Origin: Haloterrigena gelatinilytica
GTDB lineage: Archaea; Halobacteriota; Halobacteria; Halobacteriales; Natrialbaceae
Assembly: GCF_013342145.1 (NCBI RefSeq)
Contig: NZ_JABUQZ010000001.1
Span: 1,178,001-1,242,000, forward strand
Direction of reading: 5' to 3'
Length of the DNA stretch: 64,000 nucleotides
Numbering within the stretch: the first letter of the stretch is position 1; every line of letters starts with the position of its first letter. The notes beneath the pieces were generated by a model. It did not search any database, was not told the DNA's origin, and was given only the letters and a program-made list of their open reading frames with translations. Position numbers and translations under genes: made by a program. Positions 44,913 through 53,885 of the stretch are shown in pieces.

Positions 44913-46604
44913 TCAGTCGTGGACCAGCACGTCGAGGACGTCCGGGCCGTCCCGGGCCAGCGCGTCCGCCAGCGCCTCGTCGATTTCGTCGGGGGTTTCG
45001 ACGAGCTCGGCGCTGGCGCCGTGGCTCTCGGCGTTTTGCACGAGGTCGACGCCGGGCTCGAAGTCCATGCCGACGAACTCGTAGTCCTCCTCCTCGCCGC
45101 CCATGAGGTGGAGGGTGTTGTCCTTGAGGATGCGGTAGTTGCGGTTGTCCGAGATGACGACCGTCAGGTCCAGATCGTAGCGGGCGGCGCTGTAGATCGA
45201 GTGGGGATAGTACTGGTAGGAGCCGTCGCCGATGAAGCCGACCACGTCGCGGGGGTCGTCCCGCTGGGCCTCCGCGACGGCCGCGCCGACCGCCGCCGGG
45301 AGCCCGTAGCCGAGACCGCCGCCCTTGTTCGAGATGTACTGCTCGGGCGCGAACTCCCACCGCGTCAGCATGGCGTACTTCGAGGTGACGCCCTCGTCGA
45401 CGATGGCGGCGTCGCCCGCGACGCGTTCCATCGCGTCGACCAGTTCGGCCTTCGAAGCGCGCGGGTCGTCCTCGGCGTCGCCCTCGCCGTAGCCCGACAT
45501 CTCGGCCGCGACCAGTTCCTTCACCTCGGCGACCGACTCGAGGCGGTCGGCCACGACGTCGTCGGAGAGTTTGCCCCGTACGCGCTCGGTCAGTTCCTGC
45601 ATGACGAGGCCGGGATCGCCGACGACCGCCGCGTCGGCGGGCTGGTTCTTCCCGACCTCCCAGGCGTCGTCGCTGAGATGGATGCAGGTCGTGTCGGGGT
45701 CGACCAGCGCCTCCTCGTGGCGGGTCAGCGTCGTGTTCGTCGAGACGCCGGCGAAGCAGATCGTGTCGGTGTCCATCAACGTCGCGGCGGCGTCCTCGCT
45801 GGTCGGCAGGTAGGAGACCCACTGGTCGTGGTCGGTCGGGAAGTCGACCTCGCAGGAGAGGATCTCGCCGTGGACGCGGGCGCCGGTCGCCTCGGCGAGT
45901 TCGTCCGCCGCGGCGACGGCGTCGGCGCCCGAGCGGGCGACGTGGTCGCCGACGACCAACGCCGGATCGTCGGCCTCGGCCAGCAGGTCGGCGGCCCGCT
46001 CGAGCTGTGCGGGGTCGCCGCTGCCCGCGTTCGGGATCGGGCCCAGCCGCTCGGGCTCGGCGTCGGTCTCGGCCATCGTGACGTCGAGCGGCAACGCGAG
46101 GAAGACCGGCCCGGTCGGGGGCGTCATCGCGACCCGGAACGCCCGCCGGAGCATCGTCGGAAGCGCGGCGACGTCTAACACCTCGTCGGACCACTTGCAG
46201 AACTGGCGGGCCATGTCGGCGAGTCGGCCCGAGAGGATCGGCTCCTCGTGGCGGAAGTCGGTGCTGTGGTTGCCCGCGGTGACGACCAGCGGCGCGCCGG
46301 CGACCTCGGCCGCGTAGAGGTTCCCCAGTCCGTGGGCCAGTCCGGGCGCGATGTGGAGGTTGGCCACCCCGACCGGCGTGATCGAGTCGTCGTGGTGGGC
46401 GTGGTACCGACGCCGCTGGGCGTAGCCGCCGGCCATCCCGACCGCGATGTCCTCGTGGAGCCCGAGCCGGTACTCGAGGTCGCTCTCGCCGATCGCTTCC
46501 ACGATCGGTAGCTCCGTCGTTCCCGGATTCCCGAAGACGTAGTCGACGCCGTAGGACTCGAGCGCGTCCGTGAAGAGATCGGCTCCGGTGTACCCCTCTG
46601 TCAT
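44913..46604 (-). CDS. Thiamine-diphosphate enzyme (acetolactate synthase/benzoylformate decarboxylase-like)
   Basis: 563 residues from MTEGYTGADLFTDALESYGV. The N-terminal catalytic Glu is in GLHEDIAVGMAGGYA, GPVFLALPLDV ends the PYR domain, and the C-terminal ThDP motif GFIGDGSYQYYPHS ... ISDNRNYRILK binds Mg and cofactor. Similarity is to the acetolactate synthase large-subunit/benzoylformate decarboxylase clade; a separate small regulatory subunit is absent nearby, so a catabolic decarboxylase or carboligase role is as likely as branched-chain synthesis. Confidence 0.85.
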   Translation of the reverse strand: MTEGYTGADLFTDALESYGVDYVFGNPGTTELPIVEAIGESDLEYRLGLHEDIAVGMAGGYAQRRRYHAHHDDSITPVGVANLHIAPGLAHGLGNLYAAEVAGAPLVVTAGNHSTDFRHEEPILSGRLADMARQFCKWSDEVLDVAALPTMLRRAFRVAMTPPTGPVFLALPLDVTMAETDAEPERLGPIPNAGSGDPAQLERAADLLAEADDPALVVGDHVARSGADAVAAADELAEATGARVHGEILSCEVDFPTDHDQWVSYLPTSEDAAATLMDTDTICFAGVSTNTTLTRHEEALVDPDTTCIHLSDDAWEVGKNQPADAAVVGDPGLVMQELTERVRGKLSDDVVADRLESVAEVKELVAAEMSGYGEGDAEDDPRASKAELVDAMERVAGDAAIVDEGVTSKYAMLTRWEFAPEQYISNKGGGLGYGLPAAVGAAVAEAQRDDPRDVVGFIGDGSYQYYPHSIYSAARYDLDLTVVISDNRNYRILKDNTLHLMGGEEEDYEFVGMDFEPGVDLVQNAESHGASAELVETPDEIDEALADALARDGPDVLDVLVHD

Positions 46605-46749
46605 GCCCGTCAGTGGCACGGGACGGCACATCAAACTGTGCGTTACGGAGCGACGCGCCGGTTGCGGAGAGACCGGCCCGAATCCGCGGCGAGCGTATCG
46701 GGGCCCACGGGTACACCCGACCCGCAGCGAACGGCGTGCCGGCCCGGGT

Positions 46750-46758
46750 ATTATACAT
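46750..46758 (+). promoter_or_regulatory. TATA box of the UbiA-family gene
   Basis: ATTATACAT ends about 20 bases before ATG 46779, placing the transcript start near the codon (leaderless). Confidence 0.5.
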
Positions 46759-46778
46759 CAGTTCGTTGTCGCTCGAGT

Positions 46779-47645
46779 ATGGCCCTCGCGAGAACCGGTA
46801 CGGGCCCGCGAGCGACGGTGCGAGCGTTCCTGTCACAGGTCCACCCCGTCTTCATGACGCCGCCGGTCGCGGCGGCGCTGTTCGGTGCGGTCCTCGCCGG
46901 GCGGATCGATCCGACGGTCGCGGCGATCCACGCCGTCGCGATCTTCGCCGCGGTCTACACGGCCCACGTCAAGGACGGCTACGTCGACTTCCACGTCCGC
47001 GGCGAGGACGACGAGCACCCGCTGACCGAGCGAGGGTGTCGGGTGGGTCTGGCGCTCTCGACGGCGGTCTTCGCCGCCTGCTGCGGGCTCCTGTGGGCGC
47101 TCGTCGATCCGATCGCGGTCGCCCTGACGCTGCCCACGTGGCTGATCGCCTACCACCACGCGCCGCAGTTGGACACGAACCCCCTCACCGCGACGACCGG
47201 CTACCCGCTCGGGATCGCCCTCGCGATCCTCGGCGGGTTCTACGCGCAGGCCGGGACGATCAGCGGCGTCGCGCTGGGGTTCGCCCTCGTCTTCCTCGTG
47301 CTCCTGTCGGGGGTCAAGGTCATCGACGACGCCCAGGACTACGACTACGACCGGTCGATCGAGAAGCGCACCGTCGCCGTCACCGTCGGGCCGGACCGCG
47401 CGTACGCGCTGGCCTACGGGCTGATGCTGACGGCCCTGCTGGCCGTCCTCGCCTTCGCCGTCGCTCGCGTCTTCCCGCCGACGACGGCGCTGGCCGCGCT
47501 CGCCTTCGGCGCGGTCGCGCTCGTCGCCCGCCGCGCGGAGCCGACCGTCGCTACGATGTTGCTCGTCCGCGGCTCCTACGTCTTCCTCGCCGTGCTCGTC
47601 ACCGCCGTCTGGTTCGAGCCGCTCGCCGGCGTCGGGTTCCCGTGA
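46779..47645 (+). CDS. UbiA-family prenyltransferase
   Basis: 288 residues with eight or nine membrane helices. Two Asp-rich motifs are present, KDGYVDFHVRGEDDE and KVIDDAQDYDYDRSIEKRT, the Mg-diphosphate sites of UbiA enzymes. It transfers a prenyl chain to an acceptor in the membrane; archaeal relatives make menaquinone, heme A/O or digeranylgeranylglyceryl phosphate. Its divergence from well-known UbiA clades (first motif atypical) means the product is undecided. An Ala/Arg-rich extension upstream is rejected. Confidence 0.82.
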   Translation: MALARTGTGPRATVRAFLSQVHPVFMTPPVAAALFGAVLAGRIDPTVAAIHAVAIFAAVYTAHVKDGYVDFHVRGEDDEHPLTERGCRVGLALSTAVFAACCGLLWALVDPIAVALTLPTWLIAYHHAPQLDTNPLTATTGYPLGIALAILGGFYAQAGTISGVALGFALVFLVLLSGVKVIDDAQDYDYDRSIEKRTVAVTVGPDRAYALAYGLMLTALLAVLAFAVARVFPPTTALAALAFGAVALVARRAEPTVATMLLVRGSYVFLAVLVTAVWFEPLAGVGFP

Positions 47646-47676
47646 AGAAATTGTAACGAGTCGACGACGGCGCCGC

Positions 47677-47934
47677 TCACTCCCCGTCGGACGACTTCGG
47701 CGGCTTCCAGTCCATTTTGAGGGAGATCGTTTCGTGCGAGCCCCGCAGGATCGACGACCGCTCGCGGACGCCCAGCTCGTAGGCGATCGACTGCGACGGC
47801 CGGAGCTCCACCGTCTTGTTCCCCGTCCGGACCGACGCCGGGCCGTCGCCCTCGAGCTCGTCGGCCAGCTCGCGGAGTCGTTCGGCGGCCTCGTCGCGCG
47901 TGAGTTCCTCGGCGGAAAGGGTCTTGTCCACCAT
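47677..47934 (-). CDS. Amphi-Trp domain protein
   Basis: 85 residues from MVDKTLSAEELTRDEAAERL. The helix LRELADELEG followed by VELRPSQSIAYELGVRERSS and ISLKMDWKPPK is the short amphi-Trp domain common in haloarchaea, named for a conserved C-terminal Trp. Function unknown. The nine-codon upstream extension is rejected. Confidence 0.8.
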   Translation of the reverse strand: MVDKTLSAEELTRDEAAERLRELADELEGDGPASVRTGNKTVELRPSQSIAYELGVRERSSILRGSHETISLKMDWKPPKSSDGE

Positions 47935-48072
47935 ACGGAACTCTCCAACGAATTCCGGCAAAAACGATGTGCCTAACGAGGATGGCCTCGAGTCGCGGGG
48001 CGCCCGGACCCGTCGGTCGAGAGCCGGAGAGACGCCAGAACAATTTTGGTATCGAAGCCGTGTGCAACGGTA

Positions 48073-50199
48073 ATGGGCGATACCGTTCGGATTCTTCTCG
48101 TCGACGACGATCCGAGTCTCGCCGAGTTAGCCGCGACCGTTCTCGAGCGGGAGGACGACCGGTTCAGCGTCGAAACGGTCGCCAGCGCCGGCGAGGGCCT
48201 CGCGTTCCTCGCCGACCACGAGGTCGACTGCGTCGTCTCGGACTACGACATGCCCGGTCGGGACGGGATCGCGTTTCTCGAAGCCGTCCGCGCGGACTAC
48301 CCGGACCTGCCGTTTCTCCTGTTTACGGGCAAGGGCAGCGAAGCGGTCGCCAGCGAGGCGATTTCGGCCGGCGTCACGGACTACCTCCGGAAGGAGTCCA
48401 CCACCAGTCAGTACGCGGTGCTGGCGAACCGGATCGGCAACGCCGTCGAACAGTATCGAGCGAGACGCGCCATCGAGGACGCCGAGCGGAAACTCTCTCG
48501 AATCGCCGAGAACACGAACGACGTGCTCTTTCTGTTCGACGGCGACTGGAGCGAGCTGCTGTTCGTCAACTCCGCGTACGAAGCGATCTGGGGCCGGCCG
48601 ATCGACACCCTTCGGGAGGATTCCAGGTCCTTCCTCGACGCCGTCCACCCCGACGACCGGGAGCGCGTGCGTCGGTCGATGGAGCGGCTCTCGAACGGTG
48701 CGGAAGACGAGATGGAATACCGCGTGGTTCGCCCCGACGGCGAACGGCGGTGGGTTCGCGCCGAGACCAAACCGGTCTTCGACGGCGAAACCGTCTCCCG
48801 GATCGTCGGCTTCGTCCGCGACATCACCGACCGAAAGCGACGCGAGCGGGAACTCGAGCGGACGAGCGACCTCCTCGAGAAGACCGAGCGCATCGCCGAC
48901 GTCGGCGGCTGGGAACTCGATACGGACACGAGAGACGTGTTCTGGACGGACCACCTCTTCGAACTGCTGGGGTACGACGAGGTGCCCTCGCTGGAGGAGG
49001 CCCTCTCGGTCTACCACGAGGACGACCGCCCGGCCGTCGAACGCGCCGTCGAAGCGGCGCTCGACTACGGCGATTCCTTCGACATGGAAGTGCGGGCGCG
49101 ACGACCGGACGGCGAGATCCGCTGGCTTCGGGTCCAAGGCGTTCCGACGGTCGAAGACGGAACGGTCGTGACGCTCCGCGGTGCGGTTCAGGACATCACC
49201 GACCGAAAGGAGCGCGAACGCGACCTCGAGCAGGCCCGCGCGGAGTACGAGGAACTGATCAACGGGATGAACGATACGGCCTGGGTTATCGGTCCCGACC
49301 ACACGTTCCTGACGGTGAACGACGCCGCCGTCGAAACGCTCGGCTATTCGAAGGCGGAACTGCGTTCGATGCGCCCGCACGATATCGACGCGGGCCTCGA
49401 CGACGAGGAAATCACGGACCTCATCGAGGGGATGCCGGAGGACGAGGTGCAGGTCTTCGAGACGGTCCACGAGACGAAGTCCGGGGAAACGTTCCCCGTC
49501 GAGATCAGTTCCAGTATTATTTCCTACCGGGGGGAGACCGCGGTGTTGTGCATCGGACGGGACATCTCGAGTCGCAAGGAGCGCGAGGAGCAACTGGCGG
49601 AGTTCGCGTCCGTCGCGAGCCACGATCTCCGGAACCCGCTCACCATCGCTCAGGGCAGACTGGAACTGGCCCGCGAGGACTGCGACAGCGACCACCTCGA
49701 CGAGGTCGAGCGGGCACACCGACGGATGAGCGCGTTGATCACGGATCTACTGTCGCTGGCCAACGACGGCGAGCGAATCGGGGAGACGGAACCGGTCGAC
49801 CTCGACGCGTTCGCCCGGTGCTGTTGGGACCACGTCGCGACCGCCGAGGCGACGCTCGTCGTCGATCTCGACCGGACGATTCGGGCCGATCGAAGCCGTC
49901 TCCGGCAGCTCTTCGAGAACCTCATGCGGAACGCGATCGAACACGGCGGCGCTGACGTAACGGTCGCTGTCGGCGGATTCGAGGACGGCTTCTTCGTGGA
50001 AGACGACGGCGACGGAATCACCGAGACGCAACGCGAACGAGCGCTCGAGTCCGGCTACTCGACCGTCGAGGATGGAACCGGGTTCGGCCTCTCGATCGTC
50101 GAACAGGTGGCCGACGCCCACGGCTGGGACGTCCGCGTGACCGAGGGCGCCGACGGCGGCGCGCGGTTCGAGATCACCGGCCTCGAGCGAGCCGACTGA
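48073..50199 (+). CDS. Hybrid-type sensor kinase: receiver + three PAS + HisKA + HATPase
   Basis: 708 residues from MGDTVRILLVDDDPSLAELA. An N-terminal receiver domain (phospho-Asp57 in VVSDYDMPGRDG, Thr and Lys in LFTGKGS) is followed by three PAS/PAC modules ending in EC-like DITDRKRRERELE, DITDRKERERDLE and DISSRKEREEQLA (about residues 140-265, 275-390, 395-505). HisKA contains FASVASHDLRNPL with His517, then the N box NLMRNAIEHGG, G1 box DDGDGI and G2 box GTGFGLSI. No membrane spans: a cytoplasmic sensor with receiver control at its N terminus, a layout frequent in haloarchaea. Signals unknown. Confidence 0.92.
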   Translation: MGDTVRILLVDDDPSLAELAATVLEREDDRFSVETVASAGEGLAFLADHEVDCVVSDYDMPGRDGIAFLEAVRADYPDLPFLLFTGKGSEAVASEAISAGVTDYLRKESTTSQYAVLANRIGNAVEQYRARRAIEDAERKLSRIAENTNDVLFLFDGDWSELLFVNSAYEAIWGRPIDTLREDSRSFLDAVHPDDRERVRRSMERLSNGAEDEMEYRVVRPDGERRWVRAETKPVFDGETVSRIVGFVRDITDRKRRERELERTSDLLEKTERIADVGGWELDTDTRDVFWTDHLFELLGYDEVPSLEEALSVYHEDDRPAVERAVEAALDYGDSFDMEVRARRPDGEIRWLRVQGVPTVEDGTVVTLRGAVQDITDRKERERDLEQARAEYEELINGMNDTAWVIGPDHTFLTVNDAAVETLGYSKAELRSMRPHDIDAGLDDEEITDLIEGMPEDEVQVFETVHETKSGETFPVEISSSIISYRGETAVLCIGRDISSRKEREEQLAEFASVASHDLRNPLTIAQGRLELAREDCDSDHLDEVERAHRRMSALITDLLSLANDGERIGETEPVDLDAFARCCWDHVATAEATLVVDLDRTIRADRSRLRQLFENLMRNAIEHGGADVTVAVGGFEDGFFVEDDGDGITETQRERALESGYSTVEDGTGFGLSIVEQVADAHGWDVRVTEGADGGARFEITGLERAD

Positions 50200-50349
50200 G
50201 CGGAGACGGCGGACGGGATCGATCGACGAGAATCGGGATCGGAACTGTCGGTCGAGCGTTCGTGCCCGCGGTGCTAATCACTGCTTCAGAGGGTTATTAC
50301 AGCCGTCGAGCACCCAAGAAGTATGTTCACCGAATTGTAACTACGACCG

Positions 50350-50639
50350 ATGCCCACCCGGTTGAACGTAGTCGCAGTCGGCTGTCTCTCGAGCGGACTG
50401 TTCGTAGCGACCCTCATCGCCCCTCGTTCCCCGAGTTGCCGGTCTCGTCGTGTACCGACGTCGGGTACACAGGTAACGGGCCGCCCGGCGGGTTCGAGTT
50501 CTACGAGTTTCACCGCGGCTGGATGGGGTACTCGCCGGACGGGGGCGTGAATCGATGCGATACGCCGATCGTGACGAGCGCAGTTGCGTTACTCGGTATC
50601 GGGAGCGCGAGTCTCGGTTACGAGCGCTGGCAGCGGTAG
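50350..50639 (+). pseudogene. Small membrane protein gene, frameshifted at a C-run
   Basis: ATG 50350 starts MPTRLNVVAVGCLSSGLFVA (one membrane helix), but the frame goes wrong after a C4 run at 50420-50423. With a fifth C the protein continues FPELPVSSCTDVGYTGNGPP and ends with a second hydrophobic helix before GYERWQR at 50639 (about 96 residues). Homology unknown. The position of the break again matches a homopolymer. Confidence 0.55.
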
Positions 50640-50716
50640 CTCGTTTCATCCCGAACACGGGCAACACCGGTGTCAGACCACCAACTACTATACGAGACGA
50701 CGCTCGATATAGTACC

Positions 50717-50932
50717 ATGGCTGAAGCAGTACGGAGTTTCTTTGCGGAAACGGAGAATACGAGGCTTCGCGGTGCGTTAGTTCTTCTTCTGGGTTCCGGT
50801 CCGCTGCTGTTCCTGTTTCTCACGAACCCCGAGATCGCGAATCCGTACTACGTATTCGGACTCGGGATAACGGCCGTGGCAGTTCTCACTGGAGCGTTTC
50901 TTCTTATTTCTTCTCAGATGGGTAGTTGTTGA
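50717..50932 (+). CDS. Small two-helix membrane protein
   Basis: 71 residues, MAEAVRSFFAETENTRLRGA, with two hydrophobic stretches (GALVLLLGSGPLLFLFL and YVFGLGITAVAVLTGAFLLI). Promoter-like AT-rich DNA (ACTATACGAG) lies about 25-30 bases upstream. No family recognised; lower GC than the surrounding core genes and located at the edge of the accessory patch. Confidence 0.65.
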   Translation: MAEAVRSFFAETENTRLRGALVLLLGSGPLLFLFLTNPEIANPYYVFGLGITAVAVLTGAFLLISSQMGSC

Positions 50933-51001
50933 TCTATCCGCCGACACAGCTCGCTGTGCCCGGCTAAAACGCAAATACTGAGCCTTATTATTGGCACATT
51001 G

Positions 51002-51064
51002 TCAGTTCGTACTCACGATCTTGATTACCGATACGGAGTCGACACGGTGTACACAACGGATAAA
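51002..51064. repeat. ychF 3'-end-like repeat, copy 1
   Basis: The 27 bases from 51002 match the last nine codons of ychF read in reverse (core CTCACGATCTTGAT, starting at the stop complement TCA), then GAGT, ACAC-G-GTGT and ACAACG-GATAAA. It is within duplication copy 1. Confidence 0.65.
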
Positions 51065-51192
51065 GTTGATAGCAAAGGATTACCCCGGGCGCGGTCTAAA
51101 CGGCGAAATGAATGGCTGATTCGTTCTGGTACCCGTCCAGCTCGCTGTGCCCGGCTAAAACGCAAATACTGAGCCTTATTATTGGCACATTG

Positions 51193-51257
51193 TCAGTTCG
51201 TACTCACGATCTTGATTACCGATACGGAGTCGACACGGTGTACACAACGGATAAAAG
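51193..51257. repeat. ychF 3'-end-like repeat, copy 2 (with doc promoter)
   Basis: Same sequence as copy 1, ending GATAAAAG, a TATA-like element about 45 bases before the doc start at 51303. Confidence 0.65.
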
Positions 51258-51302
51258 TTGATAGCAAGGATTACCCCGGGCGCGGTCTAAACGGCGAAAT
51301 GA

Positions 51303-51790
51303 ATGGCTGATTCGTTCTGGTACCCGTCAGTCGACGACGTTCTCGACATCCACGACGATATTGTATCGGAGTATTCCGACACGCACGCTGGCGTCCAGAA
51401 TCGTGGCGATATCGAGTTTGCCCTGAACTACGTCGAGAACGGGAGTTTCGAGACGGTACCCGAGACGATTCACGAGAAAGCGTTTCACCCCTCAGACTGT
51501 TGGTGGCGAACCACCCGTTCGTCGATGCAAACAAGCGCACTGCGCTCAACACGACGGTTGTATTCTACTTTCTCAACGGATATCGATTCACGTACGACGA
51601 CGAGATCAGGACGATTCTCAAGCAGTTCGGCACCGATCAAGCGACCGTCGATGAAGCGAAAACCGTCGAATATCTGCGTTCACACACTGAAGAGATCAAC
51701 CTCGCGGGAGAGATCGAACAATGGCGCGACGACCTCATCCAGTACGGACTGGATGAACTAACCGGTGGCTCGTCTAACCCGAACGATTAA
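51303..51790 (+). pseudogene. doc: Doc/Fic-type death-on-curing toxin gene, frameshifted
   Basis: Starts MADSFWYPSVDDVLDIHDDI at 51303. The frame is lost at a C4 run (51488-51491); one extra C restores ...HEKAFHPLRLLVANHPF into the second frame ending GGSSNPND at 51790, about 162 residues in all. HPFVDANKRTAL is the Doc form of the Fic motif (HxFx(D/N)ANKR), so the family is firm. Doc toxins phosphorylate EF-Tu in bacteria and are held in check by a small antitoxin. The small gene at 51816 follows immediately and is the candidate partner. Read as given, the gene is broken. Confidence 0.8.
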
Positions 51791-51815
51791 CCGCAGTCGG
51801 GACGATAATCTAAAC

Positions 51816-51956
51816 ATGGCGACCGAGGAAGGTTCGGAGTCCGGCTCCCCGCTCGATGAGGTGATGGACGATATCCGACGAGAACTCGTCCAGCGAGTAG
51901 CAGCGGCAGACCGGGACGCGAACCGAGATATCTACGACGCGCTCGAAAACGAGTAA
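51816..51956 (+). CDS. Small acidic protein downstream of doc, candidate antitoxin partner
   Basis: 46 residues, MATEEGSESGSPLDEVMDDI, then RRELVQRVAAADRDANRDIY and a short tail; probably a single amphipathic helix. It lies 25 bases after doc in the same direction. Its size and charge fit an antitoxin or toxin-neutralising helix, but no Phd, AbrB or similar domain is seen, so the pairing rests on position alone. Confidence 0.5.
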   Translation: MATEEGSESGSPLDEVMDDIRRELVQRVAAADRDANRDIYDALENE

Positions 51957-51977
51957 CGCGCTACGGTTCCAGTTTTA

Positions 51978-52040
51978 TCAGTTCGTACTCACGATCTTGA
52001 TTACTATTTTTGAGTACACACAGTGTGCACAACGTATAAA
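51978..52040. repeat. ychF 3'-end-like repeat, copy 3 (with promoter)
   Basis: TCAGTTCGTACTCACGATC and the following bases match copies 1 and 2 over 27 bases, then diverge and rejoin at GAGT, ACAC-A-GTGT, ACAACG-TATAAA; TATAAA is a clear TATA box for the next gene at 52125. Confidence 0.65.
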
Positions 52041-52124
52041 TTCCATCTGCTTCGATCTTCGCGGTCACTGCAGATGCGAATGGAACGGCAGAAGTATTAT
52101 TCGCTGAGCTGACACAGGTAGCGT

Positions 52125-52472
52125 ATGGCAGACGATATTTCACTGGATGGACGGACACTTGCTAGCGTTGCAAATGATGAAGGCGGAGAAGTGGGTGCAG
52201 ATACCATCTTTCACTTCGAGCAGAACGGCGAACGAATATACGCGAACTATTCTGGTGGCAGTGTTGTGGACGGACATTTGGTTGGAACCTTCGATGGGGA
52301 ACAGTGGAATATCCGGTACACTCAAATAAATACAGAAAACGAAACCGCTACCGGCCACTCCATCGGTGATGTCGAACTTCTCGACGATGGTCGTATTAGA
52401 GTTGAAGATGAGTGGGAATGGGAATCGAAGCCCGGGAAGGGTGAGTCAGTGCATGAAGAAATTGACCAGTAG
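52125..52472 (+). CDS. Small beta-rich protein of a bacterial 'N-acetylglutamate synthase-like' family
   Basis: 115 residues, MADDISLDGRTLASVANDEG. The order GEVGADTIFHFEQNGERIYA, NYSGGSVVDGHLVGTF, IRYTQINTENETATGH and GRIRVEDEWEWESKPGKGES matches small proteins widespread in bacteria and often mis-annotated as N-acetylglutamate synthases, which they do not resemble in fold. Codon use and GC are lower than in the neighbours, suggesting recent transfer. It lies between two ychF-end-like sequences, convergent with ychF. Function unknown. Confidence 0.75.
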   Translation: MADDISLDGRTLASVANDEGGEVGADTIFHFEQNGERIYANYSGGSVVDGHLVGTFDGEQWNIRYTQINTENETATGHSIGDVELLDDGRIRVEDEWEWESKPGKGESVHEEIDQ

Positions 52473-52567
52473 ATGATTTCAACATAATTAACCTCCGACC
52501 GTTCACTACTCGACCGATACTGAACGCTGTTCTCGACGAAAATATGTAGAGCTATGAGGATTGTTTG

Positions 52568-53746
52568 TCAATTGGTGCTCACGATCTTGATCACGTCGCC
52601 CTCCTCGAGTTCGTACTCCTCGCCGACCTCTCGGTTCGTCTTCGCGTTGACGGCGTGGAGGTAGCCGTCGCCGATGTCGGAGTGGACGGCGTAGGCCAGA
52701 TCGACCGGCGTCGAGCCGTCGGGCAGCAGGAAAGCGTCGGGCAGGATGTTGCCGCTCCCGTCGGACCACTTCGCGGCGTCCTCGACCGGATAGGCGGTGA
52801 GGTGCTCGAGCAGGTCGTAGACCGCGTAGTTCAGCGCGCCCTGGACGCCGGTGCCGCCGTGCTCGGCCATCGTCTCGGCCAGGTCCTCGAGGGCGCCGCG
52901 CTGGGCGTCGTTGACGTCGTCGCCGATCGCCAGCGTCTCGTCGCCGGGGTCGTAGTCGACTAACCCGTTGTCGGCGGCGCGTCGAAGGGCGAGTTCGCCC
53001 TCGGCGGTCGTGGGGATGACGGGCTTGTCGAGGTCGAGCAGTTTCTCGACGTTCTCCTCGGGGGCGACGTCGATCTTGTTCGCGGCGACGACGATCGGTT
53101 TGGTCCGCTCGCGGACCAGCCGCGCGAGTTCCTCGCGGTGGTCGTCCTCCCACTGGATCGGGTCCTCGGGGTAGTCGAGTTCCCGGAGGACGACGGCGAT
53201 CTGTTTGGGCGACGCGCCGAAGCCCGAGAGCATGTCCGCCAGGACGTCGTCGATGTCGAAGTCGGGCGAGCGGGACTTGCGCTCGACGGACTCCCAGTTG
53301 CGCTCGACGATGCCGGCCAGCCAGAGGTCCATCTCCTCCTCGACGAAGTCGATGTCCTCGAGCGGGTCGTGCTCGCCGATGTCGACGGGTTCGCCCTTCT
53401 CGTTGGTGCCGCCGGAGGCGTCGATCACGTTGACGATGACGTCGGCGTTGGTGAGTTCGTCGAGGAACTGATTTCCGAGGCCCTTCCCCTCGTGGGCGCC
53501 CGGCACCAGCCCCGCCACGTCGATCAGTTCGATCGGGACGTAGCGCTTGCCGTCCTCGCAGTTGTCGGCGTTACAGCGCTCCTCGCGCTCGAGGCAGGGG
53601 CACTCGGTCCGGACGTAGCTGACGCCGCGGTTGGCGTCGATCGTCGTGAAGGGGTAGTTGGCGACGTCGACGTCGGCCATCGTCGCCGCGGTGTAGAACG
53701 TGGACTTGCCGGCGTTGGGCTTTCCGGCAAGCGCGATCGAAAGCAT
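52568..53746 (-). CDS. ychF: YchF/Obg-type redox-regulated ATPase/GTPase
   Basis: 392 residues from MLSIALAGKPNAGKSTFYTA, the P loop GKPNAGKS at residues 8-15. G3 is DVAGLVPGAHEGKGLGNQF, G4 ANKIDVAPEEN, and the C-terminal TGS domain includes LPDGSTPVDLAYAVHSDIGD and ends EEGDVIKIVSTN. Cys-rich CPCLEREERCNADNC is an archaeal insertion near residue 50. YchF binds ribosomes and nucleotides and takes part in translation or stress control. Its 3' end is the boundary of the accessory cassettes and is repeated in them. Confidence 0.94.
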   Translation of the reverse strand: MLSIALAGKPNAGKSTFYTAATMADVDVANYPFTTIDANRGVSYVRTECPCLEREERCNADNCEDGKRYVPIELIDVAGLVPGAHEGKGLGNQFLDELTNADVIVNVIDASGGTNEKGEPVDIGEHDPLEDIDFVEEEMDLWLAGIVERNWESVERKSRSPDFDIDDVLADMLSGFGASPKQIAVVLRELDYPEDPIQWEDDHREELARLVRERTKPIVVAANKIDVAPEENVEKLLDLDKPVIPTTAEGELALRRAADNGLVDYDPGDETLAIGDDVNDAQRGALEDLAETMAEHGGTGVQGALNYAVYDLLEHLTAYPVEDAAKWSDGSGNILPDAFLLPDGSTPVDLAYAVHSDIGDGYLHAVNAKTNREVGEEYELEEGDVIKIVSTN

Positions 53747-53885
53747 ACCGTTCGGTACTCGCGTGGCGCAAAATTGCCTTTCGATTGGGGATTCTCCGAC
53801 GGCGGGCGCGACCCGCCGAGAGACGTTCGACTCGAGCGGCCGCGGGCGGCAAAGAACGAAGCCGCCGCGCGTCGTACCGGTCGAC

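Larger units (their letters stand above)
50947..51328 (+). repeat. 191-bp tandem duplication upstream of the doc gene
   Basis: Copy 1 (50947-51138) and copy 2 (51139-51328) run from CAGCTCGCTGTGCCCGG to the first codons of doc (ATGGCTGATTCGTTCTGG). They differ only by one-base indels in short runs (TTATTATT/TTATATT, TAAAG/TAAAAG, GCAAAGG/GCAAGG). Each includes a degenerate copy of the ychF 3' end and a TATA-like GATAAA. A recent duplication or an assembly artefact. Confidence 0.85.

Noticed and set aside
44833-46836. 667-codon frame over the thiamine-diphosphate enzyme
   Set aside because: Arg/Pro/Gly-rich shadow with no conserved motif.
50947-51328. Terminal repeats of an insertion sequence
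   Set aside because: The two copies are adjacent direct duplicates with no transposase between them, so a tandem duplication is the simpler view.
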